64,000 bases of DNA from Campylorhamphus procurvoides (Eukaryota; Chordata; Aves; Passeriformes; Dendrocolaptidae). The translations under genes were made by a program, and so were the position numbers. Below are positions 35,801 through 48,300 of the stretch, in pieces. The stretch lies in the NCBI GenBank assembly GCA_013396655.1, contig WBMV01006612.1:788068-852067 (forward strand). The letters are read 5' to 3'. Within the stretch, counting starts at the first letter, position 1. Each line of letters starts with the position of its first letter. A model generated the notes under the pieces. The model did no database searches and was not told the origin of the DNA. It saw only the letters and a list, made by a program, of their open reading frames with translations.

Positions 35801-38800
35801 CTGCACACAGAGCACATCCAATGCAGTTTCAAAGGCATTTGCAGACAGCTTCAAGATGACATACATACAGCACACAAGTGGCAAGGAGATAAGATAATAT
35901 TTTCCAAGCTGGGATTTGTTCCTTTACATTATAGATTAGTCATTTATTTTTAAGTGGTGGCAGCAATTCCCTCTTACTAGGTAACATGTCGGTTTGAATC
36001 ACGAGGCTAATTTTTTTAGAAAAATTCCAATAACACCTCTTCAAGGTTTTTTGCTATAGAATCCAAGCCAAATACACCAGAGCAAGTACCAGTGCACTGT
36101 TTTAACAGCATTGCAAAGGTACCTGTTCAAACAGAGAGAGGGAGGTGGGAGCATCTTCCATCAGAAAATGGGAAAATCATCTCTTCAGTCAAAATAAGGA
36201 AGAAAATGTTGTTTCTGAAAACTACATTGGTGGTATTGTAAGCTTTACTCTATAACTCAAATAAATGCTGTAAATAGCCAGCATGTTACTGTGCCCATTC
36301 CACATCTGTGCTCGCTCTGACTGTCAAGAAATGTAGTAAGAAAAAAGTTCGCTTTTTGGTACAGCACAAGTTTCCACGGAGCATCACATCCCTAAAAATG
36401 CAGCCTTTACTAGCTGCAGCTGCTACTTAGCACAGCTTTGCTGAAATGGTGAACGGTTATATTTCAGCTGCCATCCATCTCTACATAAATATTTAACTTG
36501 CTAGCACCTATTTATTATAGGTATATGTGTCCCTCTTAAATAATAACAAAAACTGGATAACAGAAACTTTTATTAAAATACTTTAAAGAAAGGCTATCAA
36601 GGGTTACTCAATAACTCACACTTAGTCTCTGCCCATGTATATAATACCAAACACTTCTACAACTGCATTACAAAAGGAAATAGAGAAAGGGCTAGGTGAA
36701 AGGACCAGACTTACTATCATGGGCTCTCTCTTAAATACTGGGACTATATCCTTCAGGCAGAACAGTGACTGCTTTGCTTTAAGAGGATAAGTCAAATCAG
36801 CTTTAAAACAGTTTTGCCTTAAGACGTGCTTGGCTTTAGTGCTCTGTGCTAGAAATCTGTCTGCAGTTAAAGGGGCATAACCACAAATACCATTAAAAAA
36901 TAAAGCTCTGATATGTATATCAGTAAGCAAATGTGTTTCAACAAGCCATACCATTTTGATGCATTCTATAAACTGTGCAACACGGGAATGGTTTGAGCTG
37001 TCAGCAAAGCTTCTAATGATATATATATATGAAGGGTAGCACGACACCATGGAAAAGACTGAAGTGGGTCCACAAGGACATCTGGCTCATCCACTGTAAG
37101 ACTGCCCTATATACACCAAAGCCCCACATAAGTCTGTTCATGTCTTTCTTGTTTTTTGGCTGTGTGTTTTGGTTGTCTCCCCACCCAATCCAGAATACAA
37201 TATTCCACACAGCCATTTTACTGATTCCTCTCAATTCCCCTGTGAACAGAGTATCACATCTCTCTCTGCTCAGTTTTTGAGGCAAGAGCCTCCTCGTGCA
37301 CCCAAGAAGCTTCACTCACTCTTGCACTGTACTTTGTGGACTGCTGAAGAAACACAGAAATAAGACCCCCATCTCATGGAAATTACGAATATTCTTCCAC
37401 CAACAGTCAAAGACTACATTAATGTAAGACACACTCCAAAACATGGCATGTTTTTCAACAAAGTTTTGTCCAATTTATCCCTGCATCATTTATTTACTCC
37501 AGTCAGGAACTGACACAACCAGCCATATATGATATCAAGTTAGGAAGTTCCACTGCAATAATATATACCTATTCTCTAAGCCTGTGCAAGAAAGTGTTTC
37601 CTATTTAGCACTCTGACAACATGCTGCAAGAGCCTGTTTTTAAATTTCTTATATGTTTATACTCCAAAATTAAATGCACAAATGAAAGAGCCTGACTGAA
37701 GAATTTCAAAATTTTTGTTCATGAAACTTGGAAGGACATTTTAAAAAAATCTATTTGCTTAATCTAGACTTGACACATGCTTTAAAGCTTCAGCCCATAT
37801 TTGATACAGCTCCAAAATGCCTCTTGCAGGCATTTCGTATTTTTCCATTGAGGTTAGGCCTCATTTCAGATTTGATAGTGAGAACCATATTTCACCAAGA
37901 TATCATAATTACCCCTCTATCATTTTTTTCTGCATCAAGTTCTTTGGCAGCTGATCAGTTTGATAAAAGTACAGGTCCTGACACATGAGCAGTGCCCAGT
38001 AACTTCACCAAGACAACTCAACTCCCCAAAAGACACTTGTTTACAGATATGGTGGTTTATTTGTAAATGCAGTAGGGCAAAGTAACATACTAGAAAAACT
38101 TGAGAGCAATCAGAGCTTTGAAGTTCCTAGATAACTTTGTCAGTTACATTAACCATTTCTATGAAAAATGACATAGACTATTTGGGATGGGCTAGAGGGC
38201 AGGGAGAAGAGTTATCTCTGAAGAAAACATTAAGGTTTTTTTAGAGTTTATATATTAATAATTCTGACATAATTACATTTATCTGGGGGAAAAATAAATT
38301 CTTCTGACTACAGCAAGTCTCTGCAAGATTTCTCTGCAGTCTTCTCATGTACTATTTGCTGTTGCTCCAGCAATAAGAACTATTACAAGTATGATGATAA
38401 AAAACCCAGAGGGACAGGAGAATTCCAGGCAAAACAGATCTCATTTTAAGTTATAAACTATCAACAAATTTTTTGTACCATGACTCAAAAATTCCCCAAA
38501 CAAATCTTCAAAACATGAGAAAAAGCATAAAACCACTTTCTTCAGGAGTAGAAGTCTTGCAGTACTTTGGATAAAGTATTATCACAGGACACTTAGTCAA
38601 TACTTACACTGCAATGGTAAAGCCTTGTAAGAAATGCAGTTTTTCACAATAAGTTTGCACTTTGCTATTGCCTTAATTACGTATAAAAATAACATGTTAT
38701 GATGCCAGTGCTTCACAGACACACAAAGCCCTTGATTCAGAAAATGGTAGGGGTACATCACTGAGTTCAGCATATACTACTGATTTTCTCACCAATCTTT

Positions 38801-38914
38801 CTAGGTGACAAAATTTGTTATTTTACCACAATGAATGCAGTTTTTGCATTTGCATGGCTATATGTACCTACTCAAAAGCCTTTAGCTTGAATAAAATAAG
38901 GGAGGCAACAATAC
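35801..38914 (-). other. ARHGAP10: 3.1 kb intron between exons 4 and 5
   Basis: Starts GTATTG and ends TGTGTGCAG. It includes a short (AT)6 tract at 37019-37030 and AT-rich unique sequence. Open stretches around 36.6-37.3 kb on both strands show no recognisable protein. Confidence 0.75.
37019..37030. repeat. (AT)6 dinucleotide tract
   Basis: Six perfect AT units in the intron between exons 4 and 5. It is short and has no obvious function. Confidence 0.9.
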
Positions 38915-39016
38915 CTCTTGTAATTGTAGCTCTTTCTTCTTAGCTGATAAATTCAAATGTTTTTCTAACAAACTGTAGTTCTTCTCTGTCTCTTTATCAA
39001 ATTTCTTCTTTTCCTC
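38915..39016 (-). CDS. ARHGAP10: ARHGAP10 exon 4 of window (BAR domain)
   Basis: This 102-nt exon is phase 0 at both ends. It encodes 34 highly charged residues (window 78-111) beginning [14 protein letters not shown] and ending KKKELQLQE. The lysine/glutamate helix matches the tip of the GRAF BAR domain, whose basic face contacts acidic lipids. The acceptor is TGTCTAG. The donor GAG|GTATTG is weak at positions +4 and +5. The C-terminal residues differ slightly from the human KKDSHLQE that I remember. As with exon 3, skipping would be frame-neutral. Confidence 0.94.
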
Positions 39017-42000
39017 CTAGACACAGAAACAAAGTAACAATCATTGATACATAAAAATGTAAGACTTTCTTTTCAATTTCTAGTTAATCAGAAACAAAGA
39101 GAAAAAACTATCATAGCTCCAACAGGAAAAGTATGTTTCCATCTCATCTTAAAAATTATTTTAAAGGCTAACTTGAAATGAAATCCCATTGCATCATTAT
39201 GGTGTAGCTTATCACACAGGATGCTTGTATCTTCTAAATCAAGAGAGAAAGAAACCAGACCTCTTCTTGATTTATTGAGTTTTTTGTTACTTTCAGGGAT
39301 CACCCACAGTAACTTGTTTTTGAATAGAGAACTTCAACAGAAATAACAAATTCCCTGGAAAAAAAAAAAAACCTCTAAAATTGACAGGGGAAAAGTTTCA
39401 ACAGTCCAAAACCCAAAGCAAATACACCTCCATATTCCACAGAATTTCTTGACTTTAAAGCTATACAATGACCTCTGTGCTGAATTCTTGTTCCTACCAG
39501 AGTTTTACTGCGCACATGACAAAAAGACTTTTTAAAATAAAGAAAAATCTCCTTAAAACATAAAATCATACTAGCACAAGAGAAATTCTCACAGACACAT
39601 ATGAATATTATTTGCACACGCAAATCCATTTCTCTGGCCACCAAAAGCAATGTATTGGAAGAGGGACAGTCATTAAATGCTTCTAGAAAACTGGAGTTCC
39701 TGGATCTAATTTAGTAAAAGAAATTGTAAAACAAATTGTTTCCTCAGTTCTAATTTCCTAACAGTGTGTTAAAGCAAAAGTAAGTATTGATGAATTCAAC
39801 CAAACAGTTTTGAAGCTATTTTTAGTATCTCTAATTGCAGCTGAAAATAACCTCAAATAAGAGAAATCAAATATTACATATTCAAGATCTGGCAGATTTA
39901 ATCATCACAGAGATACCAGTTCTGTTCAAATATTTTTCTGTCAACTATTTGGAATTTAATTTACATGTATTCTACCCAAAACAGACATTGGTTGTTATTT
40001 TAGCTCTTAACCTCTCATTTTTAATAATACTATATATAAGAGATAACATTTTTCTTCTCTGAACCACTAGATTCTGAAGATGGCCCTATATTTAAGGATT
40101 GCTTCGCAGCAAGGGCTTTAACAAAAAATGCTACTTTTTTTTCTCCATTATGAGTCTAAGAAGTTCCTTTAAAAAAGAAGCCACAATATTCATTATCAAC
40201 TGAGAAACTTTAAGATATGCATATGGTACCAGTGTGATCAGAGAGAACATACTAGCATTTGGGGAAATAGGAAGGGAGTAGAGTGTGGGGAAGGGGTGGA
40301 TCTTTGGGCTTTTATTAGAAAAGTTCCCACTGATCTGGTGAACATTGGCGTGCTGCCAGGGGGGACAAAAAAATAAAAGGCATTCTCTTAACTTCTTAAT
40401 AGGCAAAGCCAGAAACTTTACACATGTAGTTTGGGATTAGAGCAACAACACCTTTCGCTAAGACTTAATTCAGCAAGGTCTCAGCTTTCAGCACTACGGA
40501 GCTAAACTCATATTCTTTTCTTTTTCTCCTTAAGCCTAACTCAGACCATTTCATCAGCAGGGGATTTAAGATACAGGAAAATCTGAGGCAGCAGATTCAA
40601 CTTCTATTTTGTAATGGTAGCCTGTAAATCTTTCCTAAAGCAAATACTACACAATGTTCCAGATATATTTCACCACTAGATGCCAGAACTTGGTTTTCAC
40701 AGCTAAGCAGTATTATATTTCCAGTGTCAGTGCTTTGATTCTATTGAATAAATATTCAGTTAAGAATATTCTAAGAGCTAAATATTTTTAGAGGATTTTT
40801 ATTTAAATATGATAGGATTATGTAAGACTGGGGTACTTAAAGGTCATTGAGAATTCTGTCCAAAAAAAAAGGTTAGATCACAAATAAGAGCTACAGTTTC
40901 ACAGAAACAGTATGCAGGAACACAAGGAGTAAAACATCCATCCAAACAACATGAGAGATGGAGACTGGCTGAATATAACTCATGTTAGAAGCATTAGAAA
41001 CAGAATTCTGACTAGGAAATGAATGAAGATATGAGATAATTTAAAGAATGAGGAGTCCTCACCCCCAAAACAGCAACCTTCTTTAACAGCAAAAACACTG
41101 TTGAAATAATCCATTCATTACACAGCTGCTTCTAAGACAATAAGTCACATTTAGAATGAATTTTTTCATCCCTTGGAAGACTTGCTATATTACAGACCAA
41201 GTTTGTATTGTATGTCGGTTGGGTCATCTAATATACTTCTCTCAAGTCCATAAAATTACACAAAGCTCATTGTACTATTAAACTGAAAGGATTATGATGA
41301 ACAGAGCATTTTCAATTCATGAACACTGAAATCATATGCAGAACATGCTACTCATTCCTGCTAAAGTCAAAATGCATAGTGCTTGTATAAATGAAACACT
41401 GTCTTTGCTATGCGGTATCGCTGGTGATGAAGTCATCATTACAAAATACAACATATGCAGGTAGTTTGAAAATGTAAGAATCGATTTTTGCAACAGAAAA
41501 CTGTCCTAAATAGCTGGGGAGGGGTTTCCTTTTTTTTTTAAATAAGCATTTAAATTCTTCACTGCAGGAAAAAGATAGGTACAAAGAGGTCAAATTTGTC
41601 CTTGTTACTTTTATCCAAAGCTAGTCTGTGTTTAATACATGAAGTTTACTTAGTTTACTTTGCCTTTTTTTTTAAATATATGCAATTTAGTGACAATCTT
41701 AAAAAAAATTACCAAATGCTTTCACCAAAAAGAAGTACTTTGAATGAGATCTTACTTTAGCCCCTCCATTCGAATTTTTTCCACTCTATACAGAGACAAT
41801 GGATTATTTATTCAAAACAAAAAGAATAAGACAAAGGCAATTTTCACTTTGCAGGTAGCAAAAAATGCAGTTAAAAAAAGCACATTGATGAGTGAGCTCC
41901 TTTGGGTAGTTAATATTTTTCAGCCTTTGATTGTGCAACTGGAAGCAAATACAAGGCAGAATAGGGTTACCCATTAGGAAGGGGGGCAGGCTGTTAGCAG

Positions 42001-42238
42001 GATTGTTCCTATTCCAGACAGAAGAGATAAGGGAGGTGAGGAAAAGAATGGAGAGGACACATTCTTCTCTTCTTGAAACATTCCATTTCTTTCTGAAGCA
42101 AGTTCTCGAAGTAGAAACAAAAAAGCGTGAATACATGAAATACGAACAACAGTGTGTTTCTGCCAATTATATGTCATTACTGCAATACAATCTAAGTAGA
42201 GAAATTAAACAAACTTATAAAGGTGACAAGGGACAAAC
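39017..42238 (-). other. ARHGAP10: 3.2 kb intron between exons 3 and 4
   Basis: Begins GTTTGT and ends GTGTCTAG. It is AT-rich, with poly-A or poly-T tracts near 39360, 41529 and 41667. I see no gene, repeat family or structured RNA in it. Confidence 0.75.
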
Positions 42239-42310
42239 CTTTACAGCTCCTAGCTGCTCTTTTCTAAATCTTTCCAAAGGTTTGATCAGAGTTTCAGTAA
42301 CACTGAGTGC
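42239..42310 (-). CDS. ARHGAP10: ARHGAP10 exon 3 of window (BAR domain)
   Basis: This 72-nt exon is phase 0 at both ends. It encodes 24 residues beginning ALSVTETLIKPLERF and ending GAVK (window residues 54-77). The [SV]TETLIKPLE..RKEQLGA stretch is a strong GRAF-family signature in the second BAR helix. The acceptor is a good TTCTTTAG, but the donor AAG|GTTTGT departs from consensus at positions +3 to +5. Skipping would remove exactly 24 residues and keep the frame. The plus-strand frame across this exon is a shadow. Confidence 0.94.
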
Positions 42311-45300
42311 CTAAAGAAAAAAAACCATGGGTTAGATTTCCATACCCAGACTGAGGAGTCACTTTAGCATCAGCAATAAAAGGAAAAAAGCAAGCAAGCT
42401 CTGGGGTAAAATAACAGAAACATGCAAGTTAGGAGTTCTAAGGCAAAAAAAATAATCACATTTCCTAGTTCATTCAAGCTTTCAGAATTGCCATCCCCTA
42501 TTTCAATCCACTATCAGGAAAATTAAATTTAAACCAAATGCAGATATTTCAGAAATTTCCACACTGCAGCCGAACCGCAACTGCTTTATTTGTGCCACTC
42601 TTGCAGATCAGGTTGATGCTGTCCATGACCAAACACCAGCATGAGATAAAGGACAAATGGTTCTCATTTGGGGACACAAAACTTTCTGCAATGAGAAGCA
42701 CTGCAAACAGCTGCTGAATTGACTACCGAGTAGCAAATAATAACCCTTTTAGACAAAGTTAAAGCTGTCAGGTATTGACACATATTTCCAAATATTTACA
42801 CAAGTACATTAAGAAGATCTTAAGATACCCTAAGTTATTAAATCAAGAGGTGTAAAGTCAACAAAAAAGCAGTTTCTTTGACTTGGTGAGCATCCACCAA
42901 TGTACTTATGATATACAGCCTCATAGCCACTCTAAAGAGAAAGGAAAAGGGCAGAATATTCCATTATAAGACAGAAAACTTATTACATCTGGCCAGCAAA
43001 CACAGCCTCTAGTTCACATGAAATTTGACTGGAGACAGAGCAGGGTTCCCTTCGGAGCAAACAAGACTTAACACTTCAAAAATGTTTGAAATTTCAGGAA
43101 AGGTTAAAACTTTTTGAACACAACAGCAGCATGGAAAAGATGGCAAGAGCTCTGGAGGTGTGGGGAAGCAGGTGAGATCCTTTTGAACCCAGTCCTAAGG
43201 CTGACCCACAGAGTAAATCATGCCCACTGGGCTAAGATGCCAGGAGTTCATTGGAAACTGTCCTGAGATGGAACAGAAAGCTTTCTCTCTCTTTCATCCC
43301 CTTTCCCCCCACCCGTTCCTAGGTGAAAACCTTCAGCTAAAACACCACAGGCTTAAAGTAGCCTTCTGGAACACTTCTGAAACATTCTTATCATAAAACA
43401 CAGGCAGGATGTACTGAGATCTGGCACAACACAAATCTGCTCATCACTGTCTGCTCCCACCCACCCCTGGAGCCATGCAGGGATTACTGTGGGAGTCATC
43501 CTGCCAATTCCCTGTAACAAGAGCAACCCACAGTTTTAAACAGCCAGGGCAGCACACTAACCCAAATATCTGGCAAGTCTGGGCCAAACTGGGTGTTGTA
43601 CAGTCATCCATGGAACAGCTACATCCTGTCTTCTGAGCGCTACTTCTCGTGGCCCAAAAACTTTTTCTTTAGGCATCCATTTCCTAATTTTGCCAAAAGC
43701 ACTTAAAGCACCTCTCAGTGCACCCCTGGTGGGAGCAAAAGTAAAAGGAATCCCGGCAATTTTGTCTTTCAAAAGCATACAGCGGCACTGGGCTAAGCAC
43801 AACAGAGGAGACCTTTGCAACGAGCTGGAGGATGGGGAAAGATAACAAGCAACTTCTGCCAAGTCTCTAGCCCACCAAAGAGATACCCTGAAAAGTCCAT
43901 TCCAAGGCTTTGGGAACACTCTTGGCAGCTGGAGAACCATTAATTCCCAAAGCAATCTCCACTCCCTCCAAAAAATGACAGTCAAGTGCCCCAAATAGGA
44001 GCTGTGGTTCTAGGAAGGATTTTGCAGACTGTGCAACAAGTATCCCAACTACTCAAGCAGTTACCAGGAGTCTCCAGGGCAGCTCTTAGGACACTCAGAT
44101 TTTTCAAATTTTGGCAGGCTCCCAGAACTTTCCTGAAAATTCCTATAGGTTGAAAGGAAATAGAAATTTACATTTATAATTTAATAAAGCACCAGAAACA
44201 GTTTCTTAGGACACAGCACCTGACGACTGAAAGATCTCCCCTTGCTGACTCCAAGAATTCTCAAGTCAGAGTGAAGAACTGCTTGTGGAAATCTCAGAAT
44301 AGTCGTTCTACACTGGAAAATTTTAGGAAATTTAAATTGTTTCTGCCAGTTTACTCCATCATGACAAAGCAAGGGAGAGAGCAGTGAGACCTCCTTGGAG
44401 AGGAAGACACAAGCTGCCAGGGGCAGAGCACCATGGTTACTGGAATCAGTCAAAAGGATTTGAAGGTAGCAACTGAGCATTTAAATTGTCCAAAAATGAA
44501 AAATAAATAACAAATTACAAGTTGCCTATTAGTTGTTTGAGCTTTTACTCAAAAAAGTGGCAGGTCAGATCAATGGGCATTGAACATATGCTGAATGCAA
44601 AGCCCGAGTCAAAGAAAAGCACAGCACCTTGATGTAACAAAGGAAAACAAGAAAAAGCATCGACAGAAAAGGCTGTGCTTGATAAACCAGCAGGGCTGAT
44701 TGTAAATCACTTGCTTTGCTACTCCTGTGCAGTACTAACCATGGGAACCACTACAGGAATTTGTTTGAAGCAGAAAATAATCTTTAAATCAAAATGGGAT
44801 GTTCTCTTCAGCAACTGCCAAGAAACAGATTCCATTGCTGCCAGCAGTATGATATGCCAGTAACTCTTTCATTAAAAGAAAAACAAGCCTCCTCTCCTTC
44901 CAAAAAAGGCATTTCTCATTTTGTGCAACTAAAACCTTTGTTAACAGATGCATTCCCAGATGCCTTCCATACAGGTATTCATGATTTGTCACCAGCTTTG
45001 CTTTCTGTGCCTGGGTGAAACAACAGGAGTCCTGATTATTTCTGGGTGGAGGAAGATTTTGCAGATCTTTGGTCACTCTCATGAAGCTTCATACCAGGCT
45101 CATACAGAAAAATACAAGACTGCTAAGTTCAACAGTGAATTACAGAGATGTTCTTCTGACGGGCAGTAATAAAAACAGTTCATAATTATGTCCCATACAA
45201 GATCAAATAGAGAGGCATTCCCACTGTTTTCCAGTGCTTAGAACCCAGTGCTTGTCATGAAAAGTTGCAAAAAGATGTATATTTATTTATAGAACAAAAT

Positions 45301-48300
45301 CAGTACTTACAATGCTATTCATTCTTTGCTTATTTGTAACTTGGGAACTCAAAACATTTTTTTTTTAAACCATGGATAACAAATTAGAAAACAGGAAATA
45401 AACTAAGGATTGCTTTAATATATTTGTAATTATCACTTGTACCATCCTTAAGAGCTAGGACCATGTTAAAATATAAAATTTCCAAGAAAAGTTATATTAG
45501 GCATTTAAGTTAAATATTCATTAACACAGAATTACATGTTCTTTCCTTTTTCAATCTCTGTCTTGACTCATAAATTAATTTTCATTACTCTACTTCTCTA
45601 ATCATATTATGATAGGAATGTACTATTTAAAGGGCACAAAAAAAATCCCTTTCTTTTCTTTACATCTCTGATCTACCCAAACATAGCTGAAAGAAATATA
45701 TATGCAATTATAAAATCTGGCAGACAAACCACAGCATGTAAGTCATAAGTGAATCAATATAAAAAGGTCCTGATTCTGGTAACAATATCTTAACCAGCTT
45801 TACGAATGTCAGAGTCTCAGGAATGCTCTAAGAAATGTTTAACCTGATGTGCACACGTGCCTCGGGCAGACACTCTGGAATTGCTTACACTATTCCTGTT
45901 CTAGTTGCAGCATCTACAGAAAGGTCAAAGAATTCACCTGAACAAAAACCTGGCAACAGCAGTAATAAAACCATCATTGCCATCATCACCTCAGAAGATC
46001 ACTGTATCCAGCATTTCCAGCATCTTAAAGCAGGCTTTCAGCTTTGTGAATGCCTTTACAAAACTCCACCTGCTCAGGCAGAGAACTTATACCAAATGGT
46101 GATAATCTTGACTTTTCCAGCTCCATTTCTTCAAAGGAATAAGTAACAGGCCGAAGATCAAGAGGCCCAAACCAACCTTTCCTAGTGCAGACCAGGAAAG
46201 GCACAGGCTAAATCAACCAGCAAGCTGTTGGATACTTCCTCAGTCAAGTCAACAAGATCCAACAGGTCACTTACCAGCCAGCGCCAGTCCACAAAGATGA
46301 CTCCATTTAGACTGACACTTCTTCCCTTCTCAGAGAAGGTGAGAATAAGGTGGTTAGGGAGAAGCTGCTTCCCCAAACTCTTCCTATGCTCTGCAGCCTG
46401 ATGGACAAGACGATGCTCCAATATTCAATGCTCCCCTTGCTTTCTCACCCTCCTGCAGAAGGCAGGAGCAGGTCCTCTGAGTTCCTGCTCCCCTTGCAGG
46501 CACAATCAAGGCTTGTCTTGCAGGGGAGCAAGACTGCTTGCATGGCCTGTAAAGGAGTAGTCACCCACAAGAGTTCTCCCAGTTCAGCCCAGTCCCTGTG
46601 GCTAAAAAGGCTAGACCAACCCAAGTTAATCAAGATTTGCTTTACTTATTAGACAAATGCAGCACTGGACTCCCAGCCTTCATCTTAAAAATATCCTTAA
46701 ACCTCGGCCCTTACCTGAAGCACTGGAAATTACACACTCCTCATCAACAACTCTAGTGGTGAGGTCAATGCGTATCCTGATTCTGCTCCATTCTGAATCT
46801 AAGCATTCTCCCACAGAAGACAGGTTTCTTAGAAAGAAAAACCCAAAGCCATGAACATATACCTTCCTGCAGACTGCACAGCAACACAGTTCCCAATTTG
46901 CATCCCAGGAACTGGAATGCAGATTACATGCCAGTTACATGAAAGAGGGGTTTTAGTTTCCCAGCATACCGAATGGAAAGATTTATTTGTAGTCAGGGGC
47001 AGGACTATTTCTCCCCTCAACAAAGCAAAGAGGGAGGCTGCCAGTCAGTCAGGCGAAGCTTAGGAAACTGAGCAGGTGTCAGTGAAACTAGATCGGGGAA
47101 GGAAGTTTTGCCTTACTGAGTGCGACAGAGAATGCAGAAAGGAAGACATACCTACCAGTGATTCAATAACACAGTAGTTAACAATGCTGCTAAATAAAGA
47201 AGCTTCCTTTCTAATAAAGAAATTTACCACCCACAGCTGCACTTACACAGGATATAGCTCTCTGTGTTTTTCCTAAGAAATGGCAACATTCAGCCTAATA
47301 AAAACTCAATTCTTACACCCCCAGTGTTGGGGAAAAGGGAAACAAAATAAAGAATGTCCTTCAAAAACCTTCAGTACTTTGCTTAGTGATTTGCTACTGA
47401 AATTTCTCAATGCATTAAGATCTATGCCTATAACCCTCTATTAAGAAACTGTGCAGATACAATTGCACTACTGAGGACATCAGATGTTACTTGCAAAGCC
47501 TTAATAATCTCTATTCTTTCTTTTCCCATGAGAACACGGTTTGCTCTTACAGTTACACTAACATGCTCCCAGTTACCTGCACAGCCACCTCTCCTGCCAG
47601 GATGCCCTGCAGACAGAGGGATTCATCTCTAACCACTTCTCAGCACTGGTTTTGTATTTAGTTGGAGCACTGATAACTGCAGGCACTGCAATCCAGACCT
47701 AGTTTTCTTCTAGAAAGAGTCTGGATTTTATCCCTGCTCTAGAGCTTTGCCCAGTAGCTCTACAAACCCAAATAACAAAAGGCCCTCAGGCACACATGGG
47801 CATACAGACAAGGGTGTTTGAGTTCTCTGGGGTTTAGGACTGCAGTCTATAGACTAAAGGATTTTTAAGAAGGTCTTATAGCACAGTAATACTTAGTTGT
47901 CTTTGCATGTGTGCAGAGGCTCTAAAATAGAAGCGATGTTCATTTGCTGTGGAGGAAGCCATCTGGTAACACAAAAGCCAGGTGGAGAGGCAATATATCT
48001 GCTTTAGACAACTTATGTCCTGCATTTTTGAGGTACCAGAAGACATCTGTAACAAACAAATTACCTTCCTCTTAAGTGTTGCAGAAAACTCCCTCCAGGG
48101 TTAGGTAAGAGGACAAGAAATTTCTCACGTTGTTCCAGGGGGAAATTCCTAGGCCATTGCCCCACTGCTCCACAAGCTGCAATACAAGCAGAATCCTGTT
48201 CTCTGCACTTGCTAGCTCTTTCAAAAGCAGCAGCAGTCTTGGCTTGCAGAGAATACAATAGCAGGACTCCTCAGTCAAAGGGTATTTCCTGTTCAGTGGA

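Noticed and set aside
41931..42314. 127-codon plus-strand frame covering exon 3
   Set aside because: Antisense shadow with no recognisable domain; the minus strand carries a conserved BAR exon with splice sites.
43557..43994. 145-codon minus-strand frame
   Set aside because: Trp- and Arg-rich chance translation without domain, promoter or splice evidence.
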